This document shows, one piece after another, positions 15,283 to 22,915 of a stretch of 53,938 nt of DNA. How positions within the stretch are numbered: position 1 is the stretch's first letter; every line of letters starts with the position of its first letter. Made by a program: the position numbers and the translations under genes. The stretch is from positions 1 through 53,938 of the IMG/VR virus record IMGVR_UViG_3300048583_000290; one strand, written 5' to 3'. The DNA is from a virus. Below the pieces are notes generated by a model. The model did not search any database and was not told the DNA's origin. It saw only the letters and a program-made list of their open reading frames with translations.

Positions 15283-15482
15283 CGGCAGAGCACTGCTATC
15301 ATCGCAGCGTTGGCGTCAGCCGGTATGCGACCGAAAGCAACGCCAGCGAAGTCCAGTGCGTGGGCGATGGCCGCAGCAATCTGCTCGTCTTTGCAGGTCG
15401 CAATCTGCTCGCCATCGAGCAGCACTTTTGTGCCATCGGTCATCAATCGTTCAGATGAGGTCGCAGGGTCAGTTCGCATCAT
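15279..15482 (-). CDS. Hypothetical protein
   Basis: A 67-aa protein starting at the double ATG at 15482, overlapping the upstream stop. It has TKVLLDGEQIATCKDEQIAA and an alanine-rich C-terminal helix. Family unknown. Confidence 0.65.
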   Translation of the reverse strand: MMRTDPATSSERLMTDGTKVLLDGEQIATCKDEQIAAAIAHALDFAGVAFGRIPADANAAMIAVLCR

Positions 15483-15829
15483 TCGTCTCCATAGTGTGGG
15501 TGGCCGGGGATGGTGAACCCTTCGCATTCATCCCAAATGCGCAGCTTCCGCCAATCGGCCTCGGTGATTTCATCGAAGCCGTCATTGAGCATGTTCCAGC
15601 CATAAATTGATAGGTCGATGCCGCGCGGCGAGATTGGCGAGCGGTCTTTTGTCCTGCTCAAATCCATCATATGGATGCCGCCTTCATCATCCTTCCAGGC
15701 GACGACATAGTAGCAGGTGACGTCATCGCCTTTGATGCGGTCGATGCGGTCGATGGCGTATTGAGCGATGCCATACGCTTTCAGATAGCCGAACAGTTCG
15801 GGCCAATCTTTCTGCTTGCACTTTGCCAT
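15479..15829 (-). CDS. Hypothetical protein
   Basis: A 116-aa acidic protein starting at ATG 15829 behind AGGGTGA, one base after the upstream stop. A mixed fold with YVVAWKDDEGGIHMMDLS and an aromatic C-terminus. No family recognised. Confidence 0.65.
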   Translation of the reverse strand: MAKCKQKDWPELFGYLKAYGIAQYAIDRIDRIKGDDVTCYYVVAWKDDEGGIHMMDLSRTKDRSPISPRGIDLSIYGWNMLNDGFDEITEADWRKLRIWDECEGFTIPGHPHYGDE

Positions 15830-15830
15830 G

Positions 15831-16052
15831 TCACCCTGCCACGCACATGCGGTGATGAAGCCCATAGTCCAGCGCCTTGAGGCCGATGGCGACCGGAAAG
15901 AAACGGCCATCAGTCGTTGCGGCGATGAGAAAATGGACGGGCCATTCGGCCTTGATTTCTGCCTTGGCCTTTTTGACTGCGTTGGCATAGGTCGCATATG
16001 ATTGCGGCGGCTGACCGAAGGTGCCGTTGCCGTCCCAAAGATGCTTGCTCAT
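15831..16052 (-). CDS. Hypothetical protein, first gene of its operon
   Basis: A 73-aa protein with ATG 16052 behind AAGGA. It begins MSKHLWDGNGTFG and has KKAKAEIKAEWPVHFLIAAT. No family recognised. It follows the hairpin leader at 16071-16087. Confidence 0.65.
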   Translation of the reverse strand: MSKHLWDGNGTFGQPPQSYATYANAVKKAKAEIKAEWPVHFLIAATTDGRFFPVAIGLKALDYGLHHRMCVAG

Positions 16053-16070
16053 TTTCAAATCCTTCTGCTA

Positions 16071-16137
16071 GGTGGCACCGCGCCGCCTGACCAGACCCTT
16101 GTAAGGCCAAAGCAAAGAAAAGCAAACAACTTTTTTT
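16071..16137 (-). promoter_or_regulatory. Hairpin-type promoter module for the 16052-14794 operon
   Basis: A7 tract (16131-16137), TTGCTT (16120-16125), 16-base spacer, TACAAG (16098-16103) and hairpin GGCGGC-GCGGT-GCCACC (16071-16087; five of six pairs) on the minus strand. Confidence 0.8.
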
Positions 16138-16152
16138 GCTCCAGCCAAAGAT

Positions 16153-16404
16153 TTATTCTGCGGCTCGCCATTGCCGACCGTCGAGCCAGAGCTGACTGTC
16201 GCCATCAATCCAGACAACAATGATTTCATCGCCGGCAAGCCATCGCCAACCGATGCCGAAAAATCCAGCGATGGTTTTCGTCACGCTGTCGAGAGCCTCA
16301 TCTGCCATCTTTTCATCTGGCTTGAGCCGCGCATAGAGATTGTCGCAGGCGATGACGAACGCCTTTTCTGCCTGCGACTGGGCCTGGGTTGGAACGGCGC
16401 TCAT
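16153..16404 (-). CDS. Hypothetical protein
   Basis: An 83-aa protein starting at ATG 16404 over the upstream TGA. The N-terminal half is helical, followed by a tryptophan-rich beta C-terminus (GIGWRWLAGDEIIVVWIDG). Family unknown. Confidence 0.65.
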   Translation of the reverse strand: MSAVPTQAQSQAEKAFVIACDNLYARLKPDEKMADEALDSVTKTIAGFFGIGWRWLAGDEIIVVWIDGDSQLWLDGRQWRAAE

Positions 16405-16718
16405 CCTTGGGTGTTCTTCGCGCATTCGATTGCGATTGCAACCATGTCTTGATAATAATCACCGCGTATGAAATCAGCAGCACTTTCATAGCAGCAGCCA
16501 CCGAGATAATCTTCACCGAGCGTAATGCCGTCTTTTTTGGCTGCCACGCGAGCGGTGAACCACATCAAAGTCCCGTTCGCAATTCTATTGAAAATTTCTT
16601 GGTCTGCTTCTGGATTTCCGCTGCAAAAATGCTCAGCAGGGTCAGTATTTTCCGGCCCAAATTCAAGAACAATTTCAAAGCCTTCGCGGCTTTCCGTGTG
16701 AGCAACGTCCCAAGACAT
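16401..16718 (-). CDS. Hypothetical protein, first gene of its operon
   Basis: A 105-aa acidic protein with ATG 16718 behind AAGGA. It has VLEFGPENTDPAEHFCSG and a tail with two adjacent cysteines (LGGCCYESAADF). No family recognised. It is the first gene after the hairpin leader at 16738-16754. Confidence 0.65.
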   Translation of the reverse strand: MSWDVAHTESREGFEIVLEFGPENTDPAEHFCSGNPEADQEIFNRIANGTLMWFTARVAAKKDGITLGEDYLGGCCYESAADFIRGDYYQDMVAIAIECAKNTQG

Positions 16719-16737
16719 TTCAAATCCTTCCGCGTCT

Positions 16738-16803
16738 GACGGCACCGCGCCGCCCGAACACCTTTCTTCTAGGCGATAGGAAATGCTAAGCAAACAGTTT
16801 TTA
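16738..16803 (-). promoter_or_regulatory. Hairpin-type promoter module for the 16718-16153 operon
   Basis: A-tract (16798-16802), TTGCTT (16788-16793), 16-base spacer, TAGAAG (16766-16771) and hairpin GGCGGC-GCGGT-GCCGTC (16738-16754; six pairs with one G-U) on the minus strand. Confidence 0.85.
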
Positions 16804-16812
16804 TTGATGCGT

Positions 16813-17040
16813 TCAAACTCTATCGCGCAGCCCATTATTGATGGCCGTTCGCAGCTTGTCCATCTGGTCAGCCGACTGCGGCGCATTGATAATCGCTCGG
16901 CATTCACGGAGTGCTGTAATCAACTGCGCTATTCGCTGGTCTTTGACCGCCATTTTGCCTTGCAGCATCGACAATGATGCGTTCGCGGCAATAAGCTCTG
17001 AACGCGCCCGCATTTCATTTTCGTTGGGCTCACTCCGCAT
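16813..17040 (-). CDS. Hypothetical coiled-coil protein
   Basis: A 75-aa helical protein. ATG 17040 overlaps the end of the upstream gene; an internal ATG at 17013 is an alternative. It contains SELIAANASLSMLQGKMAVK, typical of a short coiled coil. Family unknown. Confidence 0.55.
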   Translation of the reverse strand: MRSEPNENEMRARSELIAANASLSMLQGKMAVKDQRIAQLITALRECRAIINAPQSADQMDKLRTAINNGLRDRV

Positions 17041-17254
17041 CGGCCTCGACCTTTGTTTTGAGGTATGGAACTCCCCAGTCATCCTCGCCAGCGTTGCCAA
17101 AGACCGGGCTGATGCTGATGCTTTTGACCGGCGCCAACGTCACTGGTTTTGAGCAACATTCTGTTGTGACGCGCACCGACCGGTCATACGTCATCGCATT
17201 GTGCCATGCCCGCGCCGGATACAGCAACGTTCCTTTGCAGTGCGGGCAAATCAT
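17030..17254 (-). CDS. Small zinc-ribbon-like protein
   Basis: A 74-aa protein whose start MICPHCKGTLL gives one Cys-x2-Cys pair, with a second cysteine pair (TECCSKPV) about 30 residues later, consistent with a zinc ribbon. ATG 17254 overlaps the upstream stop (TGATG) behind GGGAG. Function unknown. Confidence 0.65.
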   Translation of the reverse strand: MICPHCKGTLLYPARAWHNAMTYDRSVRVTTECCSKPVTLAPVKSISISPVFGNAGEDDWGVPYLKTKVEADAE

Positions 17255-17460
17255 CACCACTCCCGGTCTTTGACGCGCTTGCCAATCGTCCACGCGCCGT
17301 TTTCAAACTCGCCTTCAAAGAAGGCTTTGTATTCATTCTTCATCGCCTTCCGCAGTTCTTTGCTCGGTGTGAATTGCGTAGCGTTTACGCGACCGTTGGC
17401 GTAAGCCAGCCAATAATGGCCGATGATTGGTCGCTGGACTTTGATGATTGTCTTTTCCAT
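17254..17460 (-). CDS. Hypothetical protein
   Basis: A 68-aa basic, aromatic-rich protein starting MEKTIIKVQRPII behind GGAG. It includes NEYKAFFEGEFENGAWTIG. No family recognised. Confidence 0.65.
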   Translation of the reverse strand: MEKTIIKVQRPIIGHYWLAYANGRVNATQFTPSKELRKAMKNEYKAFFEGEFENGAWTIGKRVKDREW

Positions 17461-17463
17461 TGG

Positions 17464-17577
17464 CTACTCCATCACCAATTTGAACAGCCATCGAGCAAGA
17501 ATGAACCATCCATAGCCGGCAAATGCAACGCAGGCCGCCAGAGCGATTGCGGTGAGGATGCGTTCGCCGTTATGCAC
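17464..17577 (-). CDS. 37-aa single-helix membrane peptide
   Basis: Starts at GTG 17577, overlapping the upstream gene by 8 bases. After HNGERI comes one strongly hydrophobic helix (LTAIALAACVAFAGYGWFIL), then a basic ARW and a short tail. The topology suggests an inner-membrane mini-protein. Function unknown; lysis or exclusion are possibilities. Confidence 0.55.
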   Translation of the reverse strand: MHNGERILTAIALAACVAFAGYGWFILARWLFKLVME

Positions 17578-17836
17578 GCCCAAAATCCCACATCGAGGCA
17601 GCCGCGCCGTTGCGCCGGAACCGATACAGCCAGAAGTGGCCATCCTCATTGACGGCCACCATAAAGATGGCAGCGACCGCTTTGCCGCTGTTGCGCAGAG
17701 CGTCCTGCGCTGTTGCCTGCGCGGCACGGCGTGTCGGAATTGAAGCGATGTTTTCAGGACGAAAAATGTCCCGAATGTGCTCTTCATCGAAGTATTGAAG
17801 AGCCGCGTGGCCGTCAACCGGCATTTTCGGAAACAT
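17570..17836 (-). CDS. Hypothetical protein
   Basis: An 88-aa protein with ATG 17836 behind GGGAAG, starting inside the end of the upstream gene. It is mixed alpha/beta with AAIFMVAVNEDGHFWLYRF and an arginine/alanine-rich C-terminus. Family unknown. Confidence 0.6.
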   Translation of the reverse strand: MFPKMPVDGHAALQYFDEEHIRDIFRPENIASIPTRRAAQATAQDALRNSGKAVAAIFMVAVNEDGHFWLYRFRRNGAAASMWDFGRA

Positions 17837-18005
17837 TGGACTTCCCTTTCTTCAAATCTGCTGCGTATTTGATGAGCGCCTCGAACACTGCCGGTTCAAG
17901 AGCGATGACGCGATTGGCGTGATGATTTGCGGCCAGCCAAATCTGATAGCCATCAAAACTGGCATAGACGCCGTCACCAAGATATTGTTGCCGTTCGTCG
18001 GGCAT
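17814..18005 (-). CDS. Hypothetical protein
   Basis: A 63-aa protein starting at ATG 18005 (TGATG with the upstream stop). It begins MPDERQQYLGDGVYASF and has a basic helical C-terminus (YAADLKKGKSN). Family unknown. Confidence 0.6.
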   Translation of the reverse strand: MPDERQQYLGDGVYASFDGYQIWLAANHHANRVIALEPAVFEALIKYAADLKKGKSNVSENAG

Positions 18006-18187
18006 CACTGCTGGCCTGGCAGCGGGGTGAGCTGGTCTGCGCAGAGCTTCAGCCCCGGCAACGGCAACTTGTAAATGCTGCCGCGAGCGACTTCAATGAA
18101 ATCGCCCCAACCGGTGTCGCGCGCTTCAACGCAGAGAAGTCTCTCATCCTCTTGCGTAACGATGAAATCGCCTGCTTTGATGTTCAT
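18005..18187 (-). CDS. Hypothetical protein, first gene of its operon
   Basis: A 60-aa beta-rich protein with ATG 18187 behind AGAAGGA. It begins MNIKAGDFIVTQEDERLL and has ARDTGWGDFIEVARGSIY, resembling a small beta-barrel. Family unknown. Confidence 0.65.
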   Translation of the reverse strand: MNIKAGDFIVTQEDERLLCVEARDTGWGDFIEVARGSIYKLPLPGLKLCADQLTPLPGQQ

Positions 18188-18207
18188 TTCTGTTCCTTCT
18201 GGTCATT

Positions 18208-18269
18208 CAGCACCGCGCTGTTCGATAGCCTCTTATCCGCTATTTTTAATGATAGGCAAAGCGTTTTTA
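18208..18269 (-). promoter_or_regulatory. Hairpin-type promoter module for the 18187-16813 operon
   Basis: A-tract (18264-18268), TTGCCT (18254-18259), 16-base spacer, GATAAG (18232-18237) and hairpin CAGC-GCGGT-GCTG (18208-18220) on the minus strand. The stem is only 4 bp, but its sequence differs from the other copies while pairing is kept. Confidence 0.8.
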
Positions 18270-18341
18270 TTGCCCCGTCTCGCCCCTTCGCTATCCCTCG
18301 CGCCTAGCGTAACCCTCTGATTTCCCTCGTTTAGACAAGCC

Positions 18342-18701
18342 CTAAGCCCCTCGCGGCCCCTTCCGGGGCGATACCCGCGTCCCGGCGCTCGCGGCGCTTA
18401 GGGGGTGTTCTAGGCGGCCATCAGCGAGCTTGTCGAGCAATTCTTCAACCAGCACGTCCAAATCGGTGAGCCGCAGCAGCGAGCCTTTGGCCCTCAACTT
18501 TGCGGCTTCCATCAGCGCGGCGGCGAAAAGGTGGGCGCTCTTGTCTGCGTCCTCGATTTCATCTTCAAGCGCAGACACAGGGTCTTCAAAAAATTCTATG
18601 AACTCTCCCATAACGGTGCCGCCGCGCGCGTTGTTGACGACAATGGCCATCAACTGGCCGTTCCAGTAAATTTCATCGCCGATGAGTTGGGGCGCGGCCA
18701 T
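18342..18701 (-). CDS. Hypothetical acidic helical protein
   Basis: A 119-aa protein with ATG 18701 over the upstream stop (TGATG). The middle is acidic (EFFEDPVSALEDEIEDAD) and the C-terminal 20 residues are basic and low-complexity, encoded by one of the CTAG-rich islands. Family unknown. Confidence 0.6.
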   Translation of the reverse strand: MAAPQLIGDEIYWNGQLMAIVVNNARGGTVMGEFIEFFEDPVSALEDEIEDADKSAHLFAAALMEAAKLRAKGSLLRLTDLDVLVEELLDKLADGRLEHPLSAASAGTRVSPRKGPRGA

Positions 18702-19702
18702 CAGTAAACAACCGCCGTGCGTCCGCGCAAATCGCCCATTTCTTCACTGCCCCTTTCATGAGCGTTAATCCAACGACGCCACATGACGTTTCCTTCAAAC
18801 TCGACACGCTCCCAATTGAGGGCGTTCGGTTGGCGCCGCAGGTAGCGGTAATGACCGCGCACATCATGGAGCCGTTTGCGCGCAGCATCCCTACAAGCAT
18901 TAAAAACAAATCGCTCATAGCTTGCGACTTTTTTGGGCACGCGCATCGTGATGTATTCAGGCACAGCTGCGCGGCGCGTGACGCCGTGAACAATCTTGCG
19001 ACCTGTCACATCGGACTGGATGCGCTCTGCCGGGCCGTTGAGCAGCGCCAAAAAGCTGATGACGTGGCGGGCGATGCCAGACGTTTCCTTGATGGTCTGC
19101 TGGAGCAACTTCACTTCGCGGTCATCGTGCGAGTTGACTGTTGAAATGCACATAATCTTGTTGCGCATCGGCTTCATGAACTTGGCAGTCTCTCGCTGCG
19201 TTGGCGCGTGTGTATAGCCCCAGCAACTGGCGTCATATTCCGGGCTGCCAATCGGGTGGCGACCGTCTTTGACGCGATACATCGCCTCGTCAACAACAAC
19301 GTCATTGTCGCCCGTTGATATCAGATATTTGAGAGGCCAAAGCAGGACTTTGCCGCTGCCGCGCACCGGGCCGATGCTGTCGATGACCTGAAATTGAAAC
19401 AGGTCGTCTGCCACCTTGGTGATGAGGGCACCGGATGTATCGACTTCATCGCCTTGGTGGCGCGACCCGCCGAATGACTCGCGGTATGAACCCATATTGT
19501 ATTCAATGAATATTTCGTCATACGGAAGGTGCGCCATTTTGCGCAACTCGTTCATCCGCTCCGGCAAGTTGGTGCGCAGAGCCGCCAGAGCCGCAAGCCC
19601 GCTGTCCCGGATGACAAATTTCTTGGCGCGGCTGACTGCCGGCGCTACATTCATCTTGAATGCGTATGACGCTGGGTGCGATGCAAGGTCAGCCAAAAGC
19701 AT
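18701..19702 (-). CDS. Conserved phage protein of unknown function
   Basis: A 333-aa protein. ATG 19702 is chosen because AGGAG lies 7 bases upstream; the open frame to 19753 lacks such a site and overlaps other coding-like sequence. The C-terminus ends in a pattern common to a conserved phage family: VRGHYRYLRRQP, then FEGNVMWRRWINAHERG. The N-terminal two thirds contain LPYDEIFIEYNMG and DSIGPVRGSG. No catalytic motif was recognised. Confidence 0.7.
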   Translation of the reverse strand: MLLADLASHPASYAFKMNVAPAVSRAKKFVIRDSGLAALAALRTNLPERMNELRKMAHLPYDEIFIEYNMGSYRESFGGSRHQGDEVDTSGALITKVADDLFQFQVIDSIGPVRGSGKVLLWPLKYLISTGDNDVVVDEAMYRVKDGRHPIGSPEYDASCWGYTHAPTQRETAKFMKPMRNKIMCISTVNSHDDREVKLLQQTIKETSGIARHVISFLALLNGPAERIQSDVTGRKIVHGVTRRAAVPEYITMRVPKKVASYERFVFNACRDAARKRLHDVRGHYRYLRRQPNALNWERVEFEGNVMWRRWINAHERGSEEMGDLRGRTAVVY

Positions 19703-19831
19703 TGTGCGCTCCTGCAAAAAGGTGCCCGGCTTTATGAGCCGCCAGCCGGGCATGGCGTCGGTTGTGCAGCAACAACTTCAACGGCAGCAGGGAAGGATTC
19801 ACCACTCTCTGCCTCAGTCGCTGCTGCGCGC

Positions 19832-19927
19832 TCAACTCTGGCCGGTCAAGGCAAAACCAAAGACCAGCAATACCCAAAAAACGATGAAAATGGCAAAACA
19901 ACCGAGCACTTCGCCAAAGCTCTTCAT
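19832..19927 (-). CDS. 31-aa membrane peptide, possibly frameshifted
   Basis: ATG 19927 overlaps the upstream stop (TAATG). The product MKSFGEV is followed by a single hydrophobic helix (GCFAIFIVFWVLLVFGFAL) and ends TGQS. Directly after its stop the +1 frame reads a coding-like Ala/Glu-rich segment (VERAAATEAESGESF...) to a stop at 19732, with no start of its own. Either a frameshift joins the two or the second part is accidental. A small holin- or spanin-like role is conceivable. Confidence 0.5.
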   Translation of the reverse strand: MKSFGEVLGCFAIFIVFWVLLVFGFALTGQS

Positions 19928-20184
19928 TATTTGATTCTCCAAACCAGCAAAAGGTTGCCTTCGCGCAGCGTGCGAAATTTGTATCCGCGCGGATGCTCTT
20001 TGTTGCACTCGTAAATGCGCGAGCGAATGATGCGCGCTTCACGGTCGCTGACTTCATACTCGCCTTGCGCGGCACGCGGCAACCCCATGATGCTGTTCAT
20101 TGTTCCGGGGATGGCGCTCGCGGCTTTGGCGGGCCGCGATACACGATTGGCGAAGTCTGCCGGGCTGAAATACTGTGTAGCCAT
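19927..20184 (-). CDS. Hypothetical protein
   Basis: An 85-aa protein with ATG 20184 over the upstream stop (TAATG) and AAGG in front. It contains FANRVSRPAKAASAIPG and a basic C-terminal half (IIRSRIYECNKEHPRGYKF). No family recognised. Confidence 0.6.
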   Translation of the reverse strand: MATQYFSPADFANRVSRPAKAASAIPGTMNSIMGLPRAAQGEYEVSDREARIIRSRIYECNKEHPRGYKFRTLREGNLLLVWRIK

Positions 20185-20654
20185 TATGCCGCCTTCTCGA
20201 CAATCCAGATGGTCTTGATGCGCAGCGCCCGGTTGACCGACCAATCGTGAAGCTGGTTGTCCTTGAACGCTGCGACGTGCGTTTCGCTGAACCAGAGCGA
20301 AGTCTTGAACCCGGCGAAACAGTGCGCGAAGCGGCGCGGATGATGCGTCGTGATGCTCTTGAGGTTGCAGTGGACGCCGGGATAGGTGGCAATCATCCTC
20401 TGGATGTCAGAGTGCCCAAAGCGGGTGATGCGGAAGCCCAAAGCGAGCAGTGCCGCCTCGGTGTGTTCCCGATAGGTGCCGCGCCCATCGATGCGGCCAG
20501 CCTTCTTCAGCGCCGCGTGGCAAACATCGTATTCAAGGCCGGTGACGACCGCGAGTGCGACGACCGCGCAATCGTTTGTTTCAGAGAGCTTGCTGCTGCG
20601 CTCCCGTGCCTGGGTGTAATGGTCAGTGAAGCCAATCGGCTGAATGCGAGCCAT
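20184..20654 (-). CDS. Papain-like cysteine peptidase candidate
   Basis: A 156-aa protein. NDCAVVALAVVTG (Cys29) near the start, ETHVAAFKDN (His126) and LHDW (Asp137) have the order and spacing of a Cys-His-Asp papain/C39-like triad, with GRGTY in the middle. Similar small proteins are common in phages without known substrate. It is the first gene of its operon, behind a hairpin-type promoter, so early action on a host protein is possible. Enzyme identity is inferred only from this pattern. Confidence 0.5.
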   Translation of the reverse strand: MARIQPIGFTDHYTQARERSSKLSETNDCAVVALAVVTGLEYDVCHAALKKAGRIDGRGTYREHTEAALLALGFRITRFGHSDIQRMIATYPGVHCNLKSITTHHPRRFAHCFAGFKTSLWFSETHVAAFKDNQLHDWSVNRALRIKTIWIVEKAA

Positions 20655-20672
20655 ATTCCGTTCCTTCCGAAG

Positions 20673-20744
20673 CTGGAAACGACACCGCGTCGCCTCCAGT
20701 CCCTCGCTTATCGGCCCTTTTTCTTGCGAAGCAAACAGGTTTTA
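20673..20744 (-). promoter_or_regulatory. Hairpin-type promoter module for the 20654-18342 operon
   Basis: A-tract (20739-20743), TTGCTT (20729-20734), 16-base spacer, GATAAG (20707-20712) and hairpin CGAC-GCGGT-GTCG (20680-20692) with an outer CTGGA/TCCAG stem (20673-20699) on the minus strand. Confidence 0.85.
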
Positions 20745-20853
20745 TTGATAGACTCAAAAATTTCTTTGATAGGCGGTCGTTTTTCTTGTCTAAACGCTTG
20801 CTCTGCGTCGTGGCCGCCGCCCCGCCCTATAGAGACGGCCACGCGCCGAACAA

Positions 20854-22299
20854 CTAAAACACGCCGTCTATCACTTGCAGCGCTGTGCCTTCCTTGGCTT
20901 GCAGTGCGGCGGCGATACGTTCATCAATCGTGTCAACAGCCACCAAGTCAATGTAAATGACGTTCGATTTGGTTCCAATTCGATGGCACCTGTCCTCGCT
21001 CTGAAGCCGCTGTTCCAGATTGAAGGTGTTGCTGAAATAGATGGCTGTCTGCGCGGCTGTGAGCGTCAACCCGACACCTGCGGTCGATGGATTGCCGATG
21101 AAGAAGCGAGCCTTGCCAGACTGAAAATCGTCAATCGCCGTTTCACGGTCGCCTTTGCTGGTGCCGCCGTGGTATTGAACGAATGGCTCTTTCATTTCGG
21201 TCAGCAGTTCAGCAATCGCGGCCAGCTCTGCGCGGAACCCGGCCCAGATGATGACTTGCCCTTCAACGTCTTCAAGCACTTCCTTGAGCGCTGCCATTCG
21301 AGCACCACCATCTTCCAAAGCGACCGGCTCACCGTCTTTCAAAATATAGCCGGATGCCGCCTGCCGCAGCTTTGTGATGACGGTCAGTGCCGTGAAGACA
21401 TCAATGTCGGTATCGGAATGCTGGAAGCGCAGCGTGCTGGCCAATGCGTCATACGCGGCTCGGTGCGACGGCCCCAGTTCAAAATACTGCGTCTTGTAAA
21501 TTTTTGCCGGCAGGTCGAGACAATCCTCTTTGCGAACGCGATACATGTATGGCCGCAGCCTCTCGTGAAGGCGGTCGAGATTGCGATACATCGGATTGCC
21601 GTTCCGGTCACGCTGGATGACGAGCGGCTCACCGCGTTTGCCGCGCGCAATGGCTTGATACAACTGGCTGCTCTTGTCGAGCAGAACGGCATATTCTGAG
21701 ACAAACGCCCGGAACGAGTTGGTTCCAAGCAGGCCGTGCCGCAGGAATTGAAACTGCGAGAACAAATCCTGCGGCCCCTGCGTCAACAACGTCCCGCTCG
21801 CAATTCGCCGTGAAACAGAAAGCGGTGCCAAATCGCTGATTTTCTGCGTGCGGACAGCATCCTTGTTCTTGATGCGCTGGCTTTCATCGATGACCAGCAT
21901 GCACTTGTGCGTGCGCAGAAACCGCTCGGCAATCTCGCGGCCCTTCACCGTCGAAATGGCATCGACGTTCATCGTGAGGATTGCCAACCGCTCCCCCGGC
22001 TTCATAAGGGCTTCAATCCGGCCCAGCAAAATTTTTCCGGCACCGGATGAATAAGCCGCGCCCGCCCAAGGGATGCTCAAGTGCGTCGGTGCCTCGCGGC
22101 GTATCCAGTTGGTGTGGACGCCTTTTGGAGCAATGACCAGCAATCCGCGAACGCCACGGTGCAGAAATTGACGCTCCGCATCGTTGAGAAGCATCCACGT
22201 TTTGCCAGTGCCTTGCTCGCAGGCCAGCGCATAAAAGTCTGGCATTGAGTCCAGCAATTCTTGTGCCGTGAGCTGGTGCTCCATCGGGGCCGTTTTCAT
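20854..22299 (-). CDS. SNF2-type DEAD-box helicase
   Basis: A 481-aa superfamily 2 ATPase of the SNF2/Rad54-like group. Motif I is EQGTGKTW (Lys33), motif II is the DESQ box after MLVI, and motif VI is QRLQSEDRCHRIGT with the arginine finger. Such phage enzymes act as DNA translocases in replication or recombination. ATG 22299 overlaps the upstream stop. It is the last gene of the long replication operon that starts at 30239. Secure as a helicase; exact substrate unknown. Confidence 0.9.
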   Translation of the reverse strand: MKTAPMEHQLTAQELLDSMPDFYALACEQGTGKTWMLLNDAERQFLHRGVRGLLVIAPKGVHTNWIRREAPTHLSIPWAGAAYSSGAGKILLGRIEALMKPGERLAILTMNVDAISTVKGREIAERFLRTHKCMLVIDESQRIKNKDAVRTQKISDLAPLSVSRRIASGTLLTQGPQDLFSQFQFLRHGLLGTNSFRAFVSEYAVLLDKSSQLYQAIARGKRGEPLVIQRDRNGNPMYRNLDRLHERLRPYMYRVRKEDCLDLPAKIYKTQYFELGPSHRAAYDALASTLRFQHSDTDIDVFTALTVITKLRQAASGYILKDGEPVALEDGGARMAALKEVLEDVEGQVIIWAGFRAELAAIAELLTEMKEPFVQYHGGTSKGDRETAIDDFQSGKARFFIGNPSTAGVGLTLTAAQTAIYFSNTFNLEQRLQSEDRCHRIGTKSNVIYIDLVAVDTIDERIAAALQAKEGTALQVIDGVF

Positions 22300-22514
22300 G
22301 ATATTGAGTCCAATTCCGTGTTGAGACCACCGTTTGTTGGCAACTCAGCCATGCCAACGAGGACAGCCGCGCGATTGCCTAGCGGAGTGCGCAGTGACTT
22401 GTTTTCAGCTTCCGTTCTGCCATAATGGGTGAACGTCTGCGACCGCACAACATCGCAGATGAATGCTTCAAGCGCCGATATGCGAGCTTGCAATTGCGCG
22501 ACTGTTTCGCTCAT
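22296..22514 (-). CDS. Hypothetical coiled-coil protein
   Basis: A 72-aa protein with an N-terminal leucine-zipper-like helix (SETVAQLQARISALEAFI), then a polar part ending ELDSIS. It overlaps both neighbours by ATGA. Family unknown. Confidence 0.65.
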   Translation of the reverse strand: MSETVAQLQARISALEAFICDVVRSQTFTHYGRTEAENKSLRTPLGNRAAVLVGMAELPTNGGLNTELDSIS

Positions 22515-22915
22515 TGGATGCCTTCGCTCTTCAAAAATGCCTCAACGGTGTCGAATTGCTCGATTTGGTCAAGGTGGTGAAAGACAGTCTCGCGCGGCCC
22601 GATGATTGTCAAACGCTTTCCCAAACCTAGCGCGATGCCAAATTCGATGTGCCGCCCGCCGCGACCGTTGCTTCTGGGCTCTTCCATCAGCGAAATCATC
22701 CAGTCGCAAGCCAGAACGTCATCAACGTCCTCCATTGCAAATCGGCGACGTTCGGAATCAGCCGCTTGGTCTGAAGTGCCAGTGGGAATGACGTGGTCAT
22801 CACCCGGCTTCACCCATCGGCTCGTGATGCTATGGCCGCGCATTTGAAGCAGTTTGGCGAGCGCGTGGCATTCATGCCGACGACTGAAGCGTGCTGCAAT
22901 ATAAATTGCGCTCAT
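22511..22915 (-). CDS. Nucleoside 2-deoxyribosyltransferase-like protein
   Basis: A 134-aa Rossmann-like protein. IYIAARFSRRHE at the start, ITSRW, DVLACDWMISLMEE and GGRHIEFGIALGLGK match the nucleoside 2-deoxyribosyltransferase family, which swaps bases on deoxynucleosides; the acidic residue before GGRHIEFG would be catalytic. It stands in a nucleotide-metabolism block with MazG-like and ThyX genes, overlapping both neighbours by ATGA. Family assignment is good; actual substrate unknown. Confidence 0.75.
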   Translation of the reverse strand: MSAIYIAARFSRRHECHALAKLLQMRGHSITSRWVKPGDDHVIPTGTSDQAADSERRRFAMEDVDDVLACDWMISLMEEPRSNGRGGRHIEFGIALGLGKRLTIIGPRETVFHHLDQIEQFDTVEAFLKSEGIQ

